Assembly: GCF_907165195.1 (NCBI RefSeq)
Contig: NZ_OU015584.1
Span: 3,606,978-3,670,977 of the forward strand
Direction: 5' to 3'
Source of the DNA: Parvicella tangerina
Lineage (GTDB): Bacteria > Bacteroidota > Bacteroidia > Flavobacteriales_D > Parvicellaceae
DNA: 64,000 nt
This document shows positions 34,518-43,215 of the stretch, in pieces; the first letter of the stretch is position 1, and every line of letters begins with the position of its first letter. The notes beneath the pieces were generated by a model. It did not search any database. It was not told the DNA's origin and saw only the letters and a list, made by a program, of their open reading frames with translations. The translations under genes and the position numbers were made by a program.

Positions 34518-35225
34518 TTATCCTGAGATTTTCTTTGGGCGAATTGAAATCGCTCCTGTGTTCACTTTGGCATTAGCAAATGCCTTGATCGGATCTCTAC
34601 CTTTTAACGTGTCTCCCGTATTCACCTCATACATCGGGAAGATCGAATAGATGATTCTTGTCTTTGGTTCTACTTCCACTTCAAAGAAAGTGCTACCGTC
34701 AACGTCTATTTCTTCTTCTCTGTCAATATCAATGATATTCTTCAGGTTCTGATACGGTGAACGATAAATGTGCAAATTGATCAGTCTTTGAGACAAGTTC
34801 CCTCGTCCGTTCTTCTCATTGATCACAATAGGCTTGCTCAATTGCAAATCGCTATCTGATTCTACTCTGATGTGCTGAATCTTAAATGGTAAAGTAGATG
34901 ATCGTTGCAATAACTCCACATACTCTACACCTGATTGTCCTGTAGTGATCTCGATTCCTCTATCTGATCCAAAGTTGTCTTTAAGCAAAAACTTATCGTT
35001 GCCATAAAGGACTGCTTTAAGTGCTTTGTCAGTTGGATTGAATACGATGATCTGATAAGGGTTGGCTCTAAAGAGTTTCTTTTGAGGTAATTTCATCTCT
35101 GAATGGTTTTCATATTCTTCATAAACCTCATACTCCTCTCCATCCAAATGATGAAATTGCTCTTTACCTTCAAGCTCACCTAAGATTCTTTCAAATTCCG
35201 ATTTGTTTCTTTTTACCTTTTTCAT
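34518..35225 (-). CDS. Candidate major capsid protein (beta-rich, jelly-roll type)
   Basis: A 235-residue soluble protein, almost entirely predicted beta after a charged 45-residue start. It has two similar-sized halves: one with PYQIIVFNPTDKAL, then YVELLQRSSTLPFKI and HIRVESDS; the other with NIIDIDREEEIDVDG, then FFEVEVEPKTRIIYSIFP. This rhythm (N-rich strand, LxxSxxxPFKI, IRxxS, then a VDG turn) recalls double-jelly-roll capsid proteins of tailless phages, though 235 residues is short. A terminator directly downstream and a small membrane protein upstream suggest a separate, strongly expressed unit. Assignment is inference. Confidence 0.5.
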   Translation of the reverse strand: MKKVKRNKSEFERILGELEGKEQFHHLDGEEYEVYEEYENHSEMKLPQKKLFRANPYQIIVFNPTDKALKAVLYGNDKFLLKDNFGSDRGIEITTGQSGVEYVELLQRSSTLPFKIQHIRVESDSDLQLSKPIVINEKNGRGNLSQRLINLHIYRSPYQNLKNIIDIDREEEIDVDGSTFFEVEVEPKTRIIYSIFPMYEVNTGDTLKGRDPIKAFANAKVNTGAISIRPKKISG

Positions 35226-35226
35226 T

Positions 35227-35442
35227 TTACTGAATTGTTTGGGTTACTTCCTGTGCATTCTCTTTGGCAACCGTTGTAGTTGTCGAAGGAGCTGGAAGTT
35301 TTTCTTTTGCCTTCGGAGTATCGGTGCTTGTCGTGTTTCTTGATTCCCAGAACTTAATTGCCGAATAGGCTAAGATGCTAGCGAGAAACGTAACGATCAA
35401 ATTCGATACTGCCGGATGTTTTAAGATTTCTCCAATTTTCAT
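35227..35442 (-). CDS. Small N-terminally anchored membrane protein
   Basis: A 71-residue protein with one membrane helix (about 14-32: LIVTFLASILAYSAIKF) and a Thr/Pro/Lys-rich tail (STDTPKAKEKLPAPSTTTT). It is one base from the candidate capsid gene and heads the leftward operon. It may be a virion membrane protein. Confidence 0.55.
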   Translation of the reverse strand: MKIGEILKHPAVSNLIVTFLASILAYSAIKFWESRNTTSTDTPKAKEKLPAPSTTTTVAKENAQEVTQTIQ

Positions 35443-35571
35443 TTCTACTAAATTTTTGTTTTAAAAACGCGCTTTAGAAAAATCAACGGAGGTTTCCAAA
35501 TTTGGTTATAGGTTTATGTGAGCATGGAAATAGGCGCTTTTAGGTAATAGAAAGGTTGTCAGTAAGTTACA

Positions 35572-35599
35572 ATGCTCGTATATATGCTCGGAATGCTCA
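35572..35599. promoter_or_regulatory. Three ATGCTC repeats upstream of the capsid operon
   Basis: ATGCTCG at 35572 and 35584 and ATGCTCA at 35593 are direct repeats with spacing of 12 and 9 bases, about 130 bases upstream of the first gene of the leftward operon. They may be an activator or repressor site. Confidence 0.35.
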
Positions 35600-35643
35600 G
35601 ATAAATTGTACCCACCGAGTAATGTCAAAACTTTGATATGACA

Positions 35644-36267
35644 CTATTTGATATAAACGCAATCACTTCTATTCCAAGTCAATGATTCCGCAAACTCGGA
35701 TTTACTTTCCAATCCATTTAAATTATGAATAGGGTCTAAGTCTTTGCTTTCTTTCTTTTCAATAATTAAATAGAATTCTGACATCGAGGTCTCAAAATGA
35801 TTTACACTTGGAGACATTTCCAAGCCCTCAATAAATTCAACGATAAAGTCATAGTTATTAAGTACGTCTTCTACTGAGTTAAATTTAACGTTTAACACTT
35901 CTCCAAGTTCATATGTTCCAAAATCTAGACTTGATCCAATTCCTCCATTGCAATAGAAAGTTGTGAAGGAATATCCCTCAATTTCATTGATAGGAACTGA
36001 TATAGGATAGTAAAACGCATCTTTACTTAATCCCAACAAAACGATTTCTCCTTTGCCCTCAACCTTTAAACGTACTGAAATCTCTTCAAGGGTCATATCT
36101 TCATGCCCCCAAATATTTATTACTTCTATATTTTCAAGGCTATTCAATTCATCTCTAATTTGGTTCAATTCTCCGTAATAACCGTAATGGTGATTTACAC
36201 ACAACGTCAATAAAGGAAGCCCCAGCAATATCAGCCCCCACTTAAATATCTTTGGCATAAATTTCAT
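35644..36267 (-). CDS. Unknown single-span membrane protein (cargo)
   Basis: A 207-residue protein with one N-terminal hydrophobic segment (about 8-24) and a mixed alpha/beta soluble part outside the membrane. There are no motifs I recognise. It begins the AT-rich cargo block of small exported proteins, whose style differs from the virion-like operon to its left. It may be an immunity protein, but no evidence fixes that. Confidence 0.5.
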   Translation of the reverse strand: MKFMPKIFKWGLILLGLPLLTLCVNHHYGYYGELNQIRDELNSLENIEVINIWGHEDMTLEEISVRLKVEGKGEIVLLGLSKDAFYYPISVPINEIEGYSFTTFYCNGGIGSSLDFGTYELGEVLNVKFNSVEDVLNNYDFIVEFIEGLEMSPSVNHFETSMSEFYLIIEKKESKDLDPIHNLNGLESKSEFAESLTWNRSDCVYIK

Positions 36268-36343
36268 TTATCAATATTTGAAAGCCAGTTTTTGGTTATA
36301 CTAACCAAAATATTTGATCTTTTATTGCATACGTTTGTTAACA

Positions 36344-36790
36344 CTAATTATTCTTTCTATAGTAAATTGGAGGCTTCTCCGAAACAAATCTGCGGTATTC
36401 ATTGCTTATATGAAACTCTCCATTAGGATTCAACCAAAAGTCTAAAACAACTTCATCCCCATTTTTCTGCTCAGCAGGTAAATCAACCCTATAAATACAG
36501 CTATTCCAAAGTTTAAAGTTTATCGAATCTTTCTGAAATGATGATAATTCAGATAATTCCTCCTTGAGACAAAAGAACAAGCCTTCCTCTGGAGAAATGG
36601 AGTATCTAATTTCTTTAATCTCCCAAGACTCTATGCTAATATCGTCACTATAGGCACGCATCCAAATATCAATTTGCAGCGAATAGAAGTCTTTATTTTT
36701 TTTCAGAATCTTTTTGTAATCATTGTAGGATTGAGAAGTTACTTTAAACGAACACATACAAAATATTGCTAAACACACCAAAAATCTCAT
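36344..36790 (-). CDS. Small secreted protein (cargo)
   Basis: A 148-residue protein with a signal peptide (about 1-19, ending TSQ). The mature start SYNDYKKILKKNKDFYSL is repeated in a broken copy at 37066-37156, so the gene has been partly duplicated. The remainder is unrecognised, with a strand such as EVVLDFWLNPNGEF. Function unknown. Confidence 0.55.
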   Translation of the reverse strand: MRFLVCLAIFCMCSFKVTSQSYNDYKKILKKNKDFYSLQIDIWMRAYSDDISIESWEIKEIRYSISPEEGLFFCLKEELSELSSFQKDSINFKLWNSCIYRVDLPAEQKNGDEVVLDFWLNPNGEFHISNEYRRFVSEKPPIYYRKNN

Positions 36791-36819
36791 AATTACAAAA
36801 ATCTAGGGCTCTTTCTATT

Positions 36820-37062
36820 CTAAAAAAGTTGTCTAAATGCATAAAATGCCACAAACAATATGTTATAAATTAAAAGAATATTGTACCGTGACTTCGAAAG
36901 AAAAAATAGAAAAATCAAGTCCATAATAACAAAAGGGGTTACAAATAAAGTTAGAATATATCCTTTTGAAATTGCATTAACATCATCAATCCAATAAAGT
37001 AACAACATTAAAAATACTCCTATGAAAACTGTAATTATGTGTATTTTTTTTTCCTCTAACAT
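36820..37062 (-). CDS. Small three-span membrane protein (cargo)
   Basis: An 80-residue, very hydrophobic protein with three membrane segments (about 8-26, 33-54, 60-76). Its ATG lies four bases beyond the end of the duplicated fragment at 37066, so it probably came with a recombination event. No family recognised. It could be an immunity-type inner-membrane protein. Confidence 0.4.
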   Translation of the reverse strand: MLEEKKIHIITVFIGVFLMLLLYWIDDVNAISKGYILTLFVTPFVIMDLIFLFFLSKSRYNILLIYNILFVAFYAFRQLF

Positions 37063-37156
37063 TTTTCAGCGAATAGAAGTCTTTATTATTTTTTAGAATC
37101 TTTTTGTAGTCATAGTAGGTTTGAGAATAACTTAAAAGCGACAGGAGAAAAAGCAT
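36986..37156 (-). pseudogene. Truncated copy of the 36344-36790 gene
   Basis: The frame starting MLFLLSLLSYSQ (37156) continues YYDYKKILKNNKDFYSL, nearly identical to the N-terminus of 36344-36790. About 60 bases match closely at DNA level (36676-36733 against 37066-37127). Beyond 37066 the similarity stops abruptly and the frame runs into the next gene. This is a 5' gene fragment left by duplication. Confidence 0.6.
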
Positions 37157-37202
37157 ATCATCGTGATCGCTTTTCCCATATATTATGAAGTTTAAATTAT
37201 AT

Positions 37203-37538
37203 TTAGTCTCTTTTAATGTTCTTACACGGGGAACAATAGGAATCAATACTGTCTGTCATGTGATGTCTAATCTCAATTAAGGAGTCATTATAAAATGTAA
37301 TTAACCAATTAACTTCATTATTTAGCCATATTCCTTCTTGGGTTAACTTTGTATTCCTGTTAACACCTCTCGAAAATTCAATTTCTTCAAAATCGTTGAA
37401 ATATAAAACATGAAATAAGCCTTCGCCCAAGTTCTGAATTCTATAAATAGTTGTGTCCTTGTATTCAATTGAAATATCTTGTTGTCCAATAGCTCCAATA
37501 ACAATAGCACAAAGTAGATATGTGATTATTATTTTCAT
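37203..37538 (-). CDS. Small secreted protein (cargo)
   Basis: A 111-residue protein with a signal peptide (about 1-18, ending GAIGQ). The mature part is beta-rich (IYRIQNLGEGLFHVLYF) and ends with a CSPC cysteine pair. No family recognised. It is of the same size and style as the neighbouring exported proteins. Confidence 0.5.
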   Translation of the reverse strand: MKIIITYLLCAIVIGAIGQQDISIEYKDTTIYRIQNLGEGLFHVLYFNDFEEIEFSRGVNRNTKLTQEGIWLNNEVNWLITFYNDSLIEIRHHMTDSIDSYCSPCKNIKRD

Positions 37539-37669
37539 AGTACACTAACTCGATGAAGTGATTTTTATTCTACAATTTTCAACCCAAATCCAATAAACTA
37601 ATTATAAAAATCTTGGTTTTTTACTTTTTTGACAGGCTTTTACTTTAACTTAAAGAGATCCTAAAAACT

Positions 37670-38209
37670 CTATTTAATGTATTCAATCTTTGTGATTAGT
37701 CTAAGTATTCCATCATAGAACCTTTTACACTCAACAATACGTCCTTCTATGTCATAATAATATTCAAGTCTTAATTGTTCAACATCTTTTGAATCCACAT
37801 AGGTAACTGATCTAACTCTCATCAAATTATCATATTTCAATGATATATTATCCCATTCAGTTAACCTCTTATCTGTATTAGGTATGGTTATTAAGTCATG
37901 AGTATCTTCAATTAATAAGGATACCCCACACTGATCTATCTCAAACTTCATCGTTTGACAAGAGCTTTTTCCACACAAATAATGACGTTCGAATAAATTG
38001 CCATTTTCATCGAAAAGGAGCTCCTCTGATAAAGAAATATTAGTTTCAACTCCTTCTTTAATTTTTTGGTCATAAAACCTTACTAAGGTATAATTACGCG
38101 TGGAATCGCCAATTAGAAAATCGGAATAATCATATTCTAAATCAATACCGAACTGCCCAAAAAAGGAAGTACAGATAAAAAGACACAATATTTGTATAAT
38201 GACTTTCAT
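37670..38209 (-). CDS. Secreted protein downstream of the mini-Rhs gene
   Basis: A 179-residue protein starting MKVIIQILCLF with a signal peptide (to about residue 20). A longer in-frame start overlapping the mini-Rhs gene is rejected. The C-terminal half shows repeated strands (RSVTYVDSKD, LEYYYDIEGRIVEC) like short YD/RHS- or MORN-type repeats. Its position seven bases after the mini-Rhs gene makes it a candidate immunity or partner protein; this is inference. Confidence 0.5.
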   Translation of the reverse strand: MKVIIQILCLFICTSFFGQFGIDLEYDYSDFLIGDSTRNYTLVRFYDQKIKEGVETNISLSEELLFDENGNLFERHYLCGKSSCQTMKFEIDQCGVSLLIEDTHDLITIPNTDKRLTEWDNISLKYDNLMRVRSVTYVDSKDVEQLRLEYYYDIEGRIVECKRFYDGILRLITKIEYIK

Positions 38210-38216
38210 ATCTTTA

Positions 38217-39437
38217 TTACTTAAAAGGAGGTAAAATATTGCCTCCACTACCTGAAGAACCTTGAGACTTTTTTGGTGGTGCTGATAATTCAGATGGCGT
38301 ACCAGTCATTGCACCACTTGGAATTTTTGCTCCTCTGGTTACAAGATTAAAGTTCACAGGTTGGCTATTGAGAACAGATTGCGTTAAATTATATATCTGT
38401 GCATGTAAGAGAGTCGATTGATTAGCTCCGTCCCATGAATCGCTCCCCCCTCTTTCTTGTGGAACACCACCGTATCCACCTGCCTTCATATCATCATTTT
38501 CCATTATAAACAATGATAACATATATCCATTTATGTCTGATGATAACGAGTATGGAACAGTCCCAGTATTTAGTAGTTTAGAAGGCTCATATGTAGATCT
38601 GGGGGTTGCATTTTCTTCCATTTCATTGTGAAAATCCATATTCATAAATAATACAAAATCTTCATCTCCAGAAGGCTTTACAAACCCACTACCATTTATA
38701 TTATCATCGTACATTCCTCCTAATTTATCTAATTGGTCCATATCATCTTCTGATAAGCCTAAACCTTCAAAACCTGGCTCATCAGCGATATAAGAATCAT
38801 CATGATACGCCATAAAAGTATATTCTTCAGAAGCATTTATCATTTCATAGTAACCATAAGCAAGAGCTTTAAGTTTAGGGTCATCAACTTGTTCAATTAC
38901 TTTTTGAAATTCTTCTTCGTCTATCTTCTCAAAACTCAATGTACCAGCAGTTTGGGTAAACAAATCCTGTAACGCTTGATTGCTACTAAACGTTTTCATT
39001 ACTGTGTTATATATATATGCCCAAGATTCATCATTTCCAGCGGAAACAATATTACCATCGGGGTCTAAAAATCTAATTGGGGAATTTATTGCAAAATTGT
39101 AAGGCGATTCACTTGGAAGTAATTTATAATATGGATCGGGGGACAACCACCTACTAACTATTTCAGGTTCTAAAGTAGCCTCAGAATACATTGTATCTAT
39201 TTCAATGAATCCAATTACCTGCATTGTATTCGTGTTTAAAACCGCTGAACCTATTATTTCAATACTATCCAAATCAAAAAACTCATCGAATTTTCCATTA
39301 CTTAGGGTAAGAACTTCGTCTTTTTCTCCAAACCTTTCGTAAGGATTATAAGTATTGTCTTGACCAACTAAACTTATTGGAATGCCCAATAATAAAGCGA
39401 AAACGCAATAACAACTAATTCTTCGTATCATATTCAT
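38217..39437 (-). CDS. Mini-Rhs core protein with variable C-terminus
   Basis: A 406-residue secreted protein: a signal peptide (about 1-25), a conserved lead (EVLTLSNGKFDEFFD, then DTMYSEATLEPEIVSRWLS) and the Rhs-associated core signature SPDPYYKLLPSESPYNF...INSPIRFLDPDG (about 93-130). No long YD-repeat shell is present. After DPDG, about 275 residues of unfamiliar sequence form the variable part, which in Rhs proteins is often a toxin. It overlaps the transglutaminase-like gene upstream by four bases (ATGA), the last-but-one member of a five-gene operon. Confidence 0.65.
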   Translation of the reverse strand: MNMIRRISCYCVFALLLGIPISLVGQDNTYNPYERFGEKDEVLTLSNGKFDEFFDLDSIEIIGSAVLNTNTMQVIGFIEIDTMYSEATLEPEIVSRWLSPDPYYKLLPSESPYNFAINSPIRFLDPDGNIVSAGNDESWAYIYNTVMKTFSSNQALQDLFTQTAGTLSFEKIDEEEFQKVIEQVDDPKLKALAYGYYEMINASEEYTFMAYHDDSYIADEPGFEGLGLSEDDMDQLDKLGGMYDDNINGSGFVKPSGDEDFVLFMNMDFHNEMEENATPRSTYEPSKLLNTGTVPYSLSSDINGYMLSLFIMENDDMKAGGYGGVPQERGGSDSWDGANQSTLLHAQIYNLTQSVLNSQPVNFNLVTRGAKIPSGAMTGTPSELSAPPKKSQGSSGSGGNILPPFK

Positions 39438-40486
39438 TTTGATTGAGTTTGTAATTTAACAATTTTTTCGTTGCTATACATAGCCTTATTTTCTTTTAAA
39501 TCTAATAACCAATTTAAATACATTTTTTCAGGCATTTTCCTGTAACCTAATTTGTAAATTTTGATGACTAAATTTTCATATTCCTGAAAAAGTTCACCAG
39601 ACATGTTATTGTCTAACTTTCTCTTTATTACCTCAGCTTTAAACAGCAGAGCATTGATGTAATTCGGGTAATACTCTAATGCTTTGTCTAAACACAATTC
39701 AATAAATTCATCGTCAATATGACCGTATTTCTTCTCATACCCTTTTGCCAAGTCAACCAAACAAAGTGAAATGGTTTGCGTATCGTTCAATGTGTCCATA
39801 TAGATCCCTGATCTAATAGCGTCAAGATGTATATAACCAGATGCCATTAACCAAGCATCAAGAGGAAAGGCTGCGCTTGTTAATTCCGTATTATACATCC
39901 CTCCCTGAACTGATCGGTGTTTGATGTAAATATGATTTGGGGCTAAGGCAAGACTGGCGGAAATCCCTGATTCTTCTGCTAAAATCTTATACAACAACGG
40001 TAAAGAATGGCAATTACCATTTTTTTCTTTTAACAGTTTGGAAACAAACATTTTCGTCCAATCCTTATCACCTGTAAAATCTTTAAAATCATAGGTAAAA
40101 GGCAAATGATAAACTTCAAGGCTATCATTAATTTGAATGGGTATAGTATCTGTAAAGACACTAAATAATGAGGCTCGAAACAGCATCGTATTTCTATCCG
40201 AATGATTGTATGCGAAATTATCTGCATTGGCATAGGCATATTCATTTACAAGATAAGCTAGCTCTTTAACATCTCTATAAAATTCAATTAAATCCAAATT
40301 ACCTAAAAAGGCGTTTTCAACCATATAAACTGCATTTTTCAAACTATATTCATACTCATTCATTAACATTCCTGTTAAACCATAATAGGCTTTTTCATAA
40401 CCTATGTCTTTGGTTTTTGTAGATGCGACTTCCTGCGCCTGAATAGAATAGTATATGCTAACTAATATTATGATGATGTACCTCAT
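39434..40486 (-). CDS. Secreted transglutaminase-like protein (second copy)
   Basis: A 350-residue protein with a signal peptide (ends IQAQ). The middle has a transglutaminase/cysteine-protease-like pattern: C159 in NGNCHSLPLLY, H185 in PNHIYIK, then YNTELTSAAFPLD with a possible third residue. Helical TPR-like repeats follow (YYPNYINALLFKAE). It is clearly related to the C-terminal 330 residues of the upstream gene. Both are coupled by four-base overlaps to the mini-Rhs gene, so they may modify or process it; that is inference. Confidence 0.6.
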   Translation of the reverse strand: MRYIIIILVSIYYSIQAQEVASTKTKDIGYEKAYYGLTGMLMNEYEYSLKNAVYMVENAFLGNLDLIEFYRDVKELAYLVNEYAYANADNFAYNHSDRNTMLFRASLFSVFTDTIPIQINDSLEVYHLPFTYDFKDFTGDKDWTKMFVSKLLKEKNGNCHSLPLLYKILAEESGISASLALAPNHIYIKHRSVQGGMYNTELTSAAFPLDAWLMASGYIHLDAIRSGIYMDTLNDTQTISLCLVDLAKGYEKKYGHIDDEFIELCLDKALEYYPNYINALLFKAEVIKRKLDNNMSGELFQEYENLVIKIYKLGYRKMPEKMYLNWLLDLKENKAMYSNEKIVKLQTQSK

Positions 40487-42279
40487 TTATTTGTGACTAT
40501 TTTTGAAAAGTTGATATAAAACTTGTTATGCTCCTGTTCCTGTTGTTTTTCTTCTATGGTTTTTAGCCAACTTGAATAAATTTCTTCAGGCATCGGTTCA
40601 TATCCAAGCCCATCGGTTAAAGCATACAATTTATTTCGCTGAATAAATATTTCTTTCGTTTTAGGATCAGATAAAATTTGATCTTCTGTTGAATAGCCTT
40701 TTTGCCTTATTACATATTCAAGTAAAACAGAATAATAGTTTGACTTTTCGAGAATAGCATTGATATTATTAGGGTGGTATTTTAAAGTTTGGTTAATACA
40801 TTTTAGATTGAAATCCTCATATCCTTGCTGAATATCGGGTTTTCCAAATCTCCATTTATAATATTGAGCTAAGTCCGTCAGACAATTGGCAACAACTTGT
40901 TCTTTATTCATTGTATCTAAGTAAATTCCCCCTTTAATAGCCTCTGCCTTAATATATCCCGATCCTACAATCCACGAATCTGAAGATAGCCTGCCATTTG
41001 TTAACTCAACATTATAAAAGTTCCCTTTATTGTCTTTTACTTTGATAAAACTGTGTGATGGAGACAACGAAAGATATGCACTCCCGCCAAGTTCCTCAAC
41101 AAGAATTAGATAATAAAGTGGTAATGATTTGCATTGCCCACTATTCTCAAACATCAATTTCGAGACAAACATTTGACGCACATCGTAATACCCAAACGGG
41201 TCATCGAAATCATACTGTTTAGGAAAAGTTGTTACAACTTTTTCTAGCCCCATCATATCAATCCGTAAAGTATCGCTTATATACTTATGCGTCATATAAT
41301 TAATCGCATGATTATCCCTTGACGAAAGTCCCTCTTGGGACATTTTTATTTCAATCATCTTTTCGGACTCATCCAATGCAGCGCAGAAGTCTTTGTAATT
41401 CATTTGCCCAGAAAACCAAGCGTTTTCGGTTAGAAAAACTGCCCTTTTAATACTTAAAGGTTTCTTACCTTCTAACATCTCTACAATTTCATTGTAAGCT
41501 TTTTCAAAGTGTAATTTCTCCGATTCAGAACTCAAACGCGGCATGGTATAATTGACCTTTTCATCCGTAGCATTCGATTCTACAATTAATGATTTCACAA
41601 AAGCTACTGTTTGGATCTGCTTGGGAGGGATAAACGACTTAGCATTTAAAGTCGAATTATTCTTGTTTAGCCTCTCAAAAACTTGATTAGGAGTTTGTGA
41701 ATTTACATTTTGACTACTTTCAGGCGAACTAGGTTGTAAAGTTGAATTAAAAGAATTTGAGTTAGATCCAGAATTAAAATGTTGAAATGACTGATCAGTT
41801 GAAACAGGCGTATAGGTATTAAATTGAGGTGATTTGGGCTCAGTAATTTGTCCCAAGCATGTACATGTATTACTAATCGAAATAAAAATGACCAAGATAG
41901 CAAGGCTTTTTATCTTAAGAATTAAGGATTTTCCATTATCTCTAATTTGACTCTTCGCCTTTAGATAATATTCAACCTCATAAATACTTATCTCAGCCAT
42001 CATAAAGGCTCTAACAACGAAAAGTGTTTGAATTGTTTTGAAAGGATTTCGAATCAAAACAATGTTACAAATAGTACCTATCATTAGTGTAACGAATAAT
42101 GTCAAATCACACCAAATAGCAGAAAGACTTCCTTCACGAAGTATTTGACTATAAAAGATAGGATGTCTATTTGACATATTAGGAGTGGGTATTATGGGAG
42201 TCAAGACCAATTTAACAAAATAATCCCTTATGAATCTATTATTACCCCTTAAATCTTTATGAAATAATTCTAAACCCAT
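40483..42279 (-). CDS. Membrane-anchored transglutaminase-like protein (first copy)
   Basis: A 598-residue protein. About 1-140 contain two hydrophobic segments (LTLFVTLMIGTICNIVL and LAILVIFISI), followed by a Ser/Asn/Pro-rich linker. From about 250 the sequence parallels the next gene: FVSKLMFENSGQCKSLPLYY (catalytic-type Cys), PSHSFIK (His) and FYNVELTNGR, then TPR-like helices. The first 115 residues look like an added membrane module not present in the paralogue. It overlaps the next gene by four bases. Confidence 0.55.
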   Translation of the reverse strand: MGLELFHKDLRGNNRFIRDYFVKLVLTPIIPTPNMSNRHPIFYSQILREGSLSAIWCDLTLFVTLMIGTICNIVLIRNPFKTIQTLFVVRAFMMAEISIYEVEYYLKAKSQIRDNGKSLILKIKSLAILVIFISISNTCTCLGQITEPKSPQFNTYTPVSTDQSFQHFNSGSNSNSFNSTLQPSSPESSQNVNSQTPNQVFERLNKNNSTLNAKSFIPPKQIQTVAFVKSLIVESNATDEKVNYTMPRLSSESEKLHFEKAYNEIVEMLEGKKPLSIKRAVFLTENAWFSGQMNYKDFCAALDESEKMIEIKMSQEGLSSRDNHAINYMTHKYISDTLRIDMMGLEKVVTTFPKQYDFDDPFGYYDVRQMFVSKLMFENSGQCKSLPLYYLILVEELGGSAYLSLSPSHSFIKVKDNKGNFYNVELTNGRLSSDSWIVGSGYIKAEAIKGGIYLDTMNKEQVVANCLTDLAQYYKWRFGKPDIQQGYEDFNLKCINQTLKYHPNNINAILEKSNYYSVLLEYVIRQKGYSTEDQILSDPKTKEIFIQRNKLYALTDGLGYEPMPEEIYSSWLKTIEEKQQEQEHNKFYINFSKIVTNK

Positions 42280-42285
42280 ACCAAC

Positions 42286-43158
42286 TTATTTTTGCTCAAT
42301 GCACTTGGCATATTCCTGAATTAATTTTGCAGATTCAGAATCAACAGTACCATCGTATATATATAGTCTATTATCCGTAATTTTCTTAGTTTTTAAAACC
42401 TCCAAATCTTCTTGATCTAATTGAATAAAAGCTGTATAAATAAAGCTTCCTTTTTTACCAATGTTCACTTCAATTTTGGCATCATCTTTAGACATTTTTG
42501 TTCCATCGTCAAATAGCAAATAGAGACCTTTTCCATCAACATTAGCGGTTTCTCCATCTTCATCGACTTTAAGAAAATAATTAATCTCACTTCCTTTTAC
42601 GACTTTAACCAATGAAAAGCCACTCTCTTGAGGAGAATAGAAACTGGTTTTGTCCTCAAATTTATCCTTAACAACTGTAATTTTTTCACACCAATAGCCT
42701 TCAGGAAAATTAACACCTCCAATTACTATCAATTCCAAATTATGTTCATATCGCGAGTCATACTTGTAATAAATAGTCCCTAATGATTCATTTGTTAAAG
42801 CGAAAACAAAGAATTTTCCCTTATCAAAATCAAATTTGGGCGTTTCCTCATAAACTCCTGTTACTTTGAACTCCATTCCTACTAGTTTTGAATAATCTGA
42901 AGTGAATGTATAATCACCTAATTGGAATGGTTTAAAGTCTCTTTTCTTTTTACCAATAGGCTCTGTTGTAAGTGTTCCTGTCACTGTATCAAACTCTATA
43001 AAGAAATTTTGATAGGCATACTGCTGTAGCTTTTCTGGTATTTCCTTTGGTTTAACAGTCATATTTAGGTAAAGGTCAACGTCTTTTCCCGCAAAATTCT
43101 GAGCAAAAAAAATGGTATTAGCCAATAATGGGATTAGCGTTAATAGTTTTGAATTCAT
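42286..43158 (-). CDS. Unknown secreted protein at the head of the mini-Rhs operon
   Basis: A 290-residue protein with a signal peptide (about 1-19, ending FFAQ). The mature part is beta-rich, with strands such as FFIEFDTVTGTLTTE and IYYKYDSRYEHNLELIV. No family recognised. It starts a five-gene leftward operon (6-base gap to the next gene) and lies just downstream of the long palindrome at 43216-43326. Confidence 0.55.
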   Translation of the reverse strand: MNSKLLTLIPLLANTIFFAQNFAGKDVDLYLNMTVKPKEIPEKLQQYAYQNFFIEFDTVTGTLTTEPIGKKKRDFKPFQLGDYTFTSDYSKLVGMEFKVTGVYEETPKFDFDKGKFFVFALTNESLGTIYYKYDSRYEHNLELIVIGGVNFPEGYWCEKITVVKDKFEDKTSFYSPQESGFSLVKVVKGSEINYFLKVDEDGETANVDGKGLYLLFDDGTKMSKDDAKIEVNIGKKGSFIYTAFIQLDQEDLEVLKTKKITDNRLYIYDGTVDSESAKLIQEYAKCIEQK

Positions 43159-43215
43159 TGAAAATGTTTTAATTAATACATATTAGAAAAAACGAGGGGC
43201 AGTACTTCACAAAGC

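Noticed and set aside
40483-42279. Conjugation TraE/TraG-like N-terminus
   Set aside because: The hydrophobic N-terminal segments superficially look like transfer proteins, but no motif supports it and no other tra gene is present.
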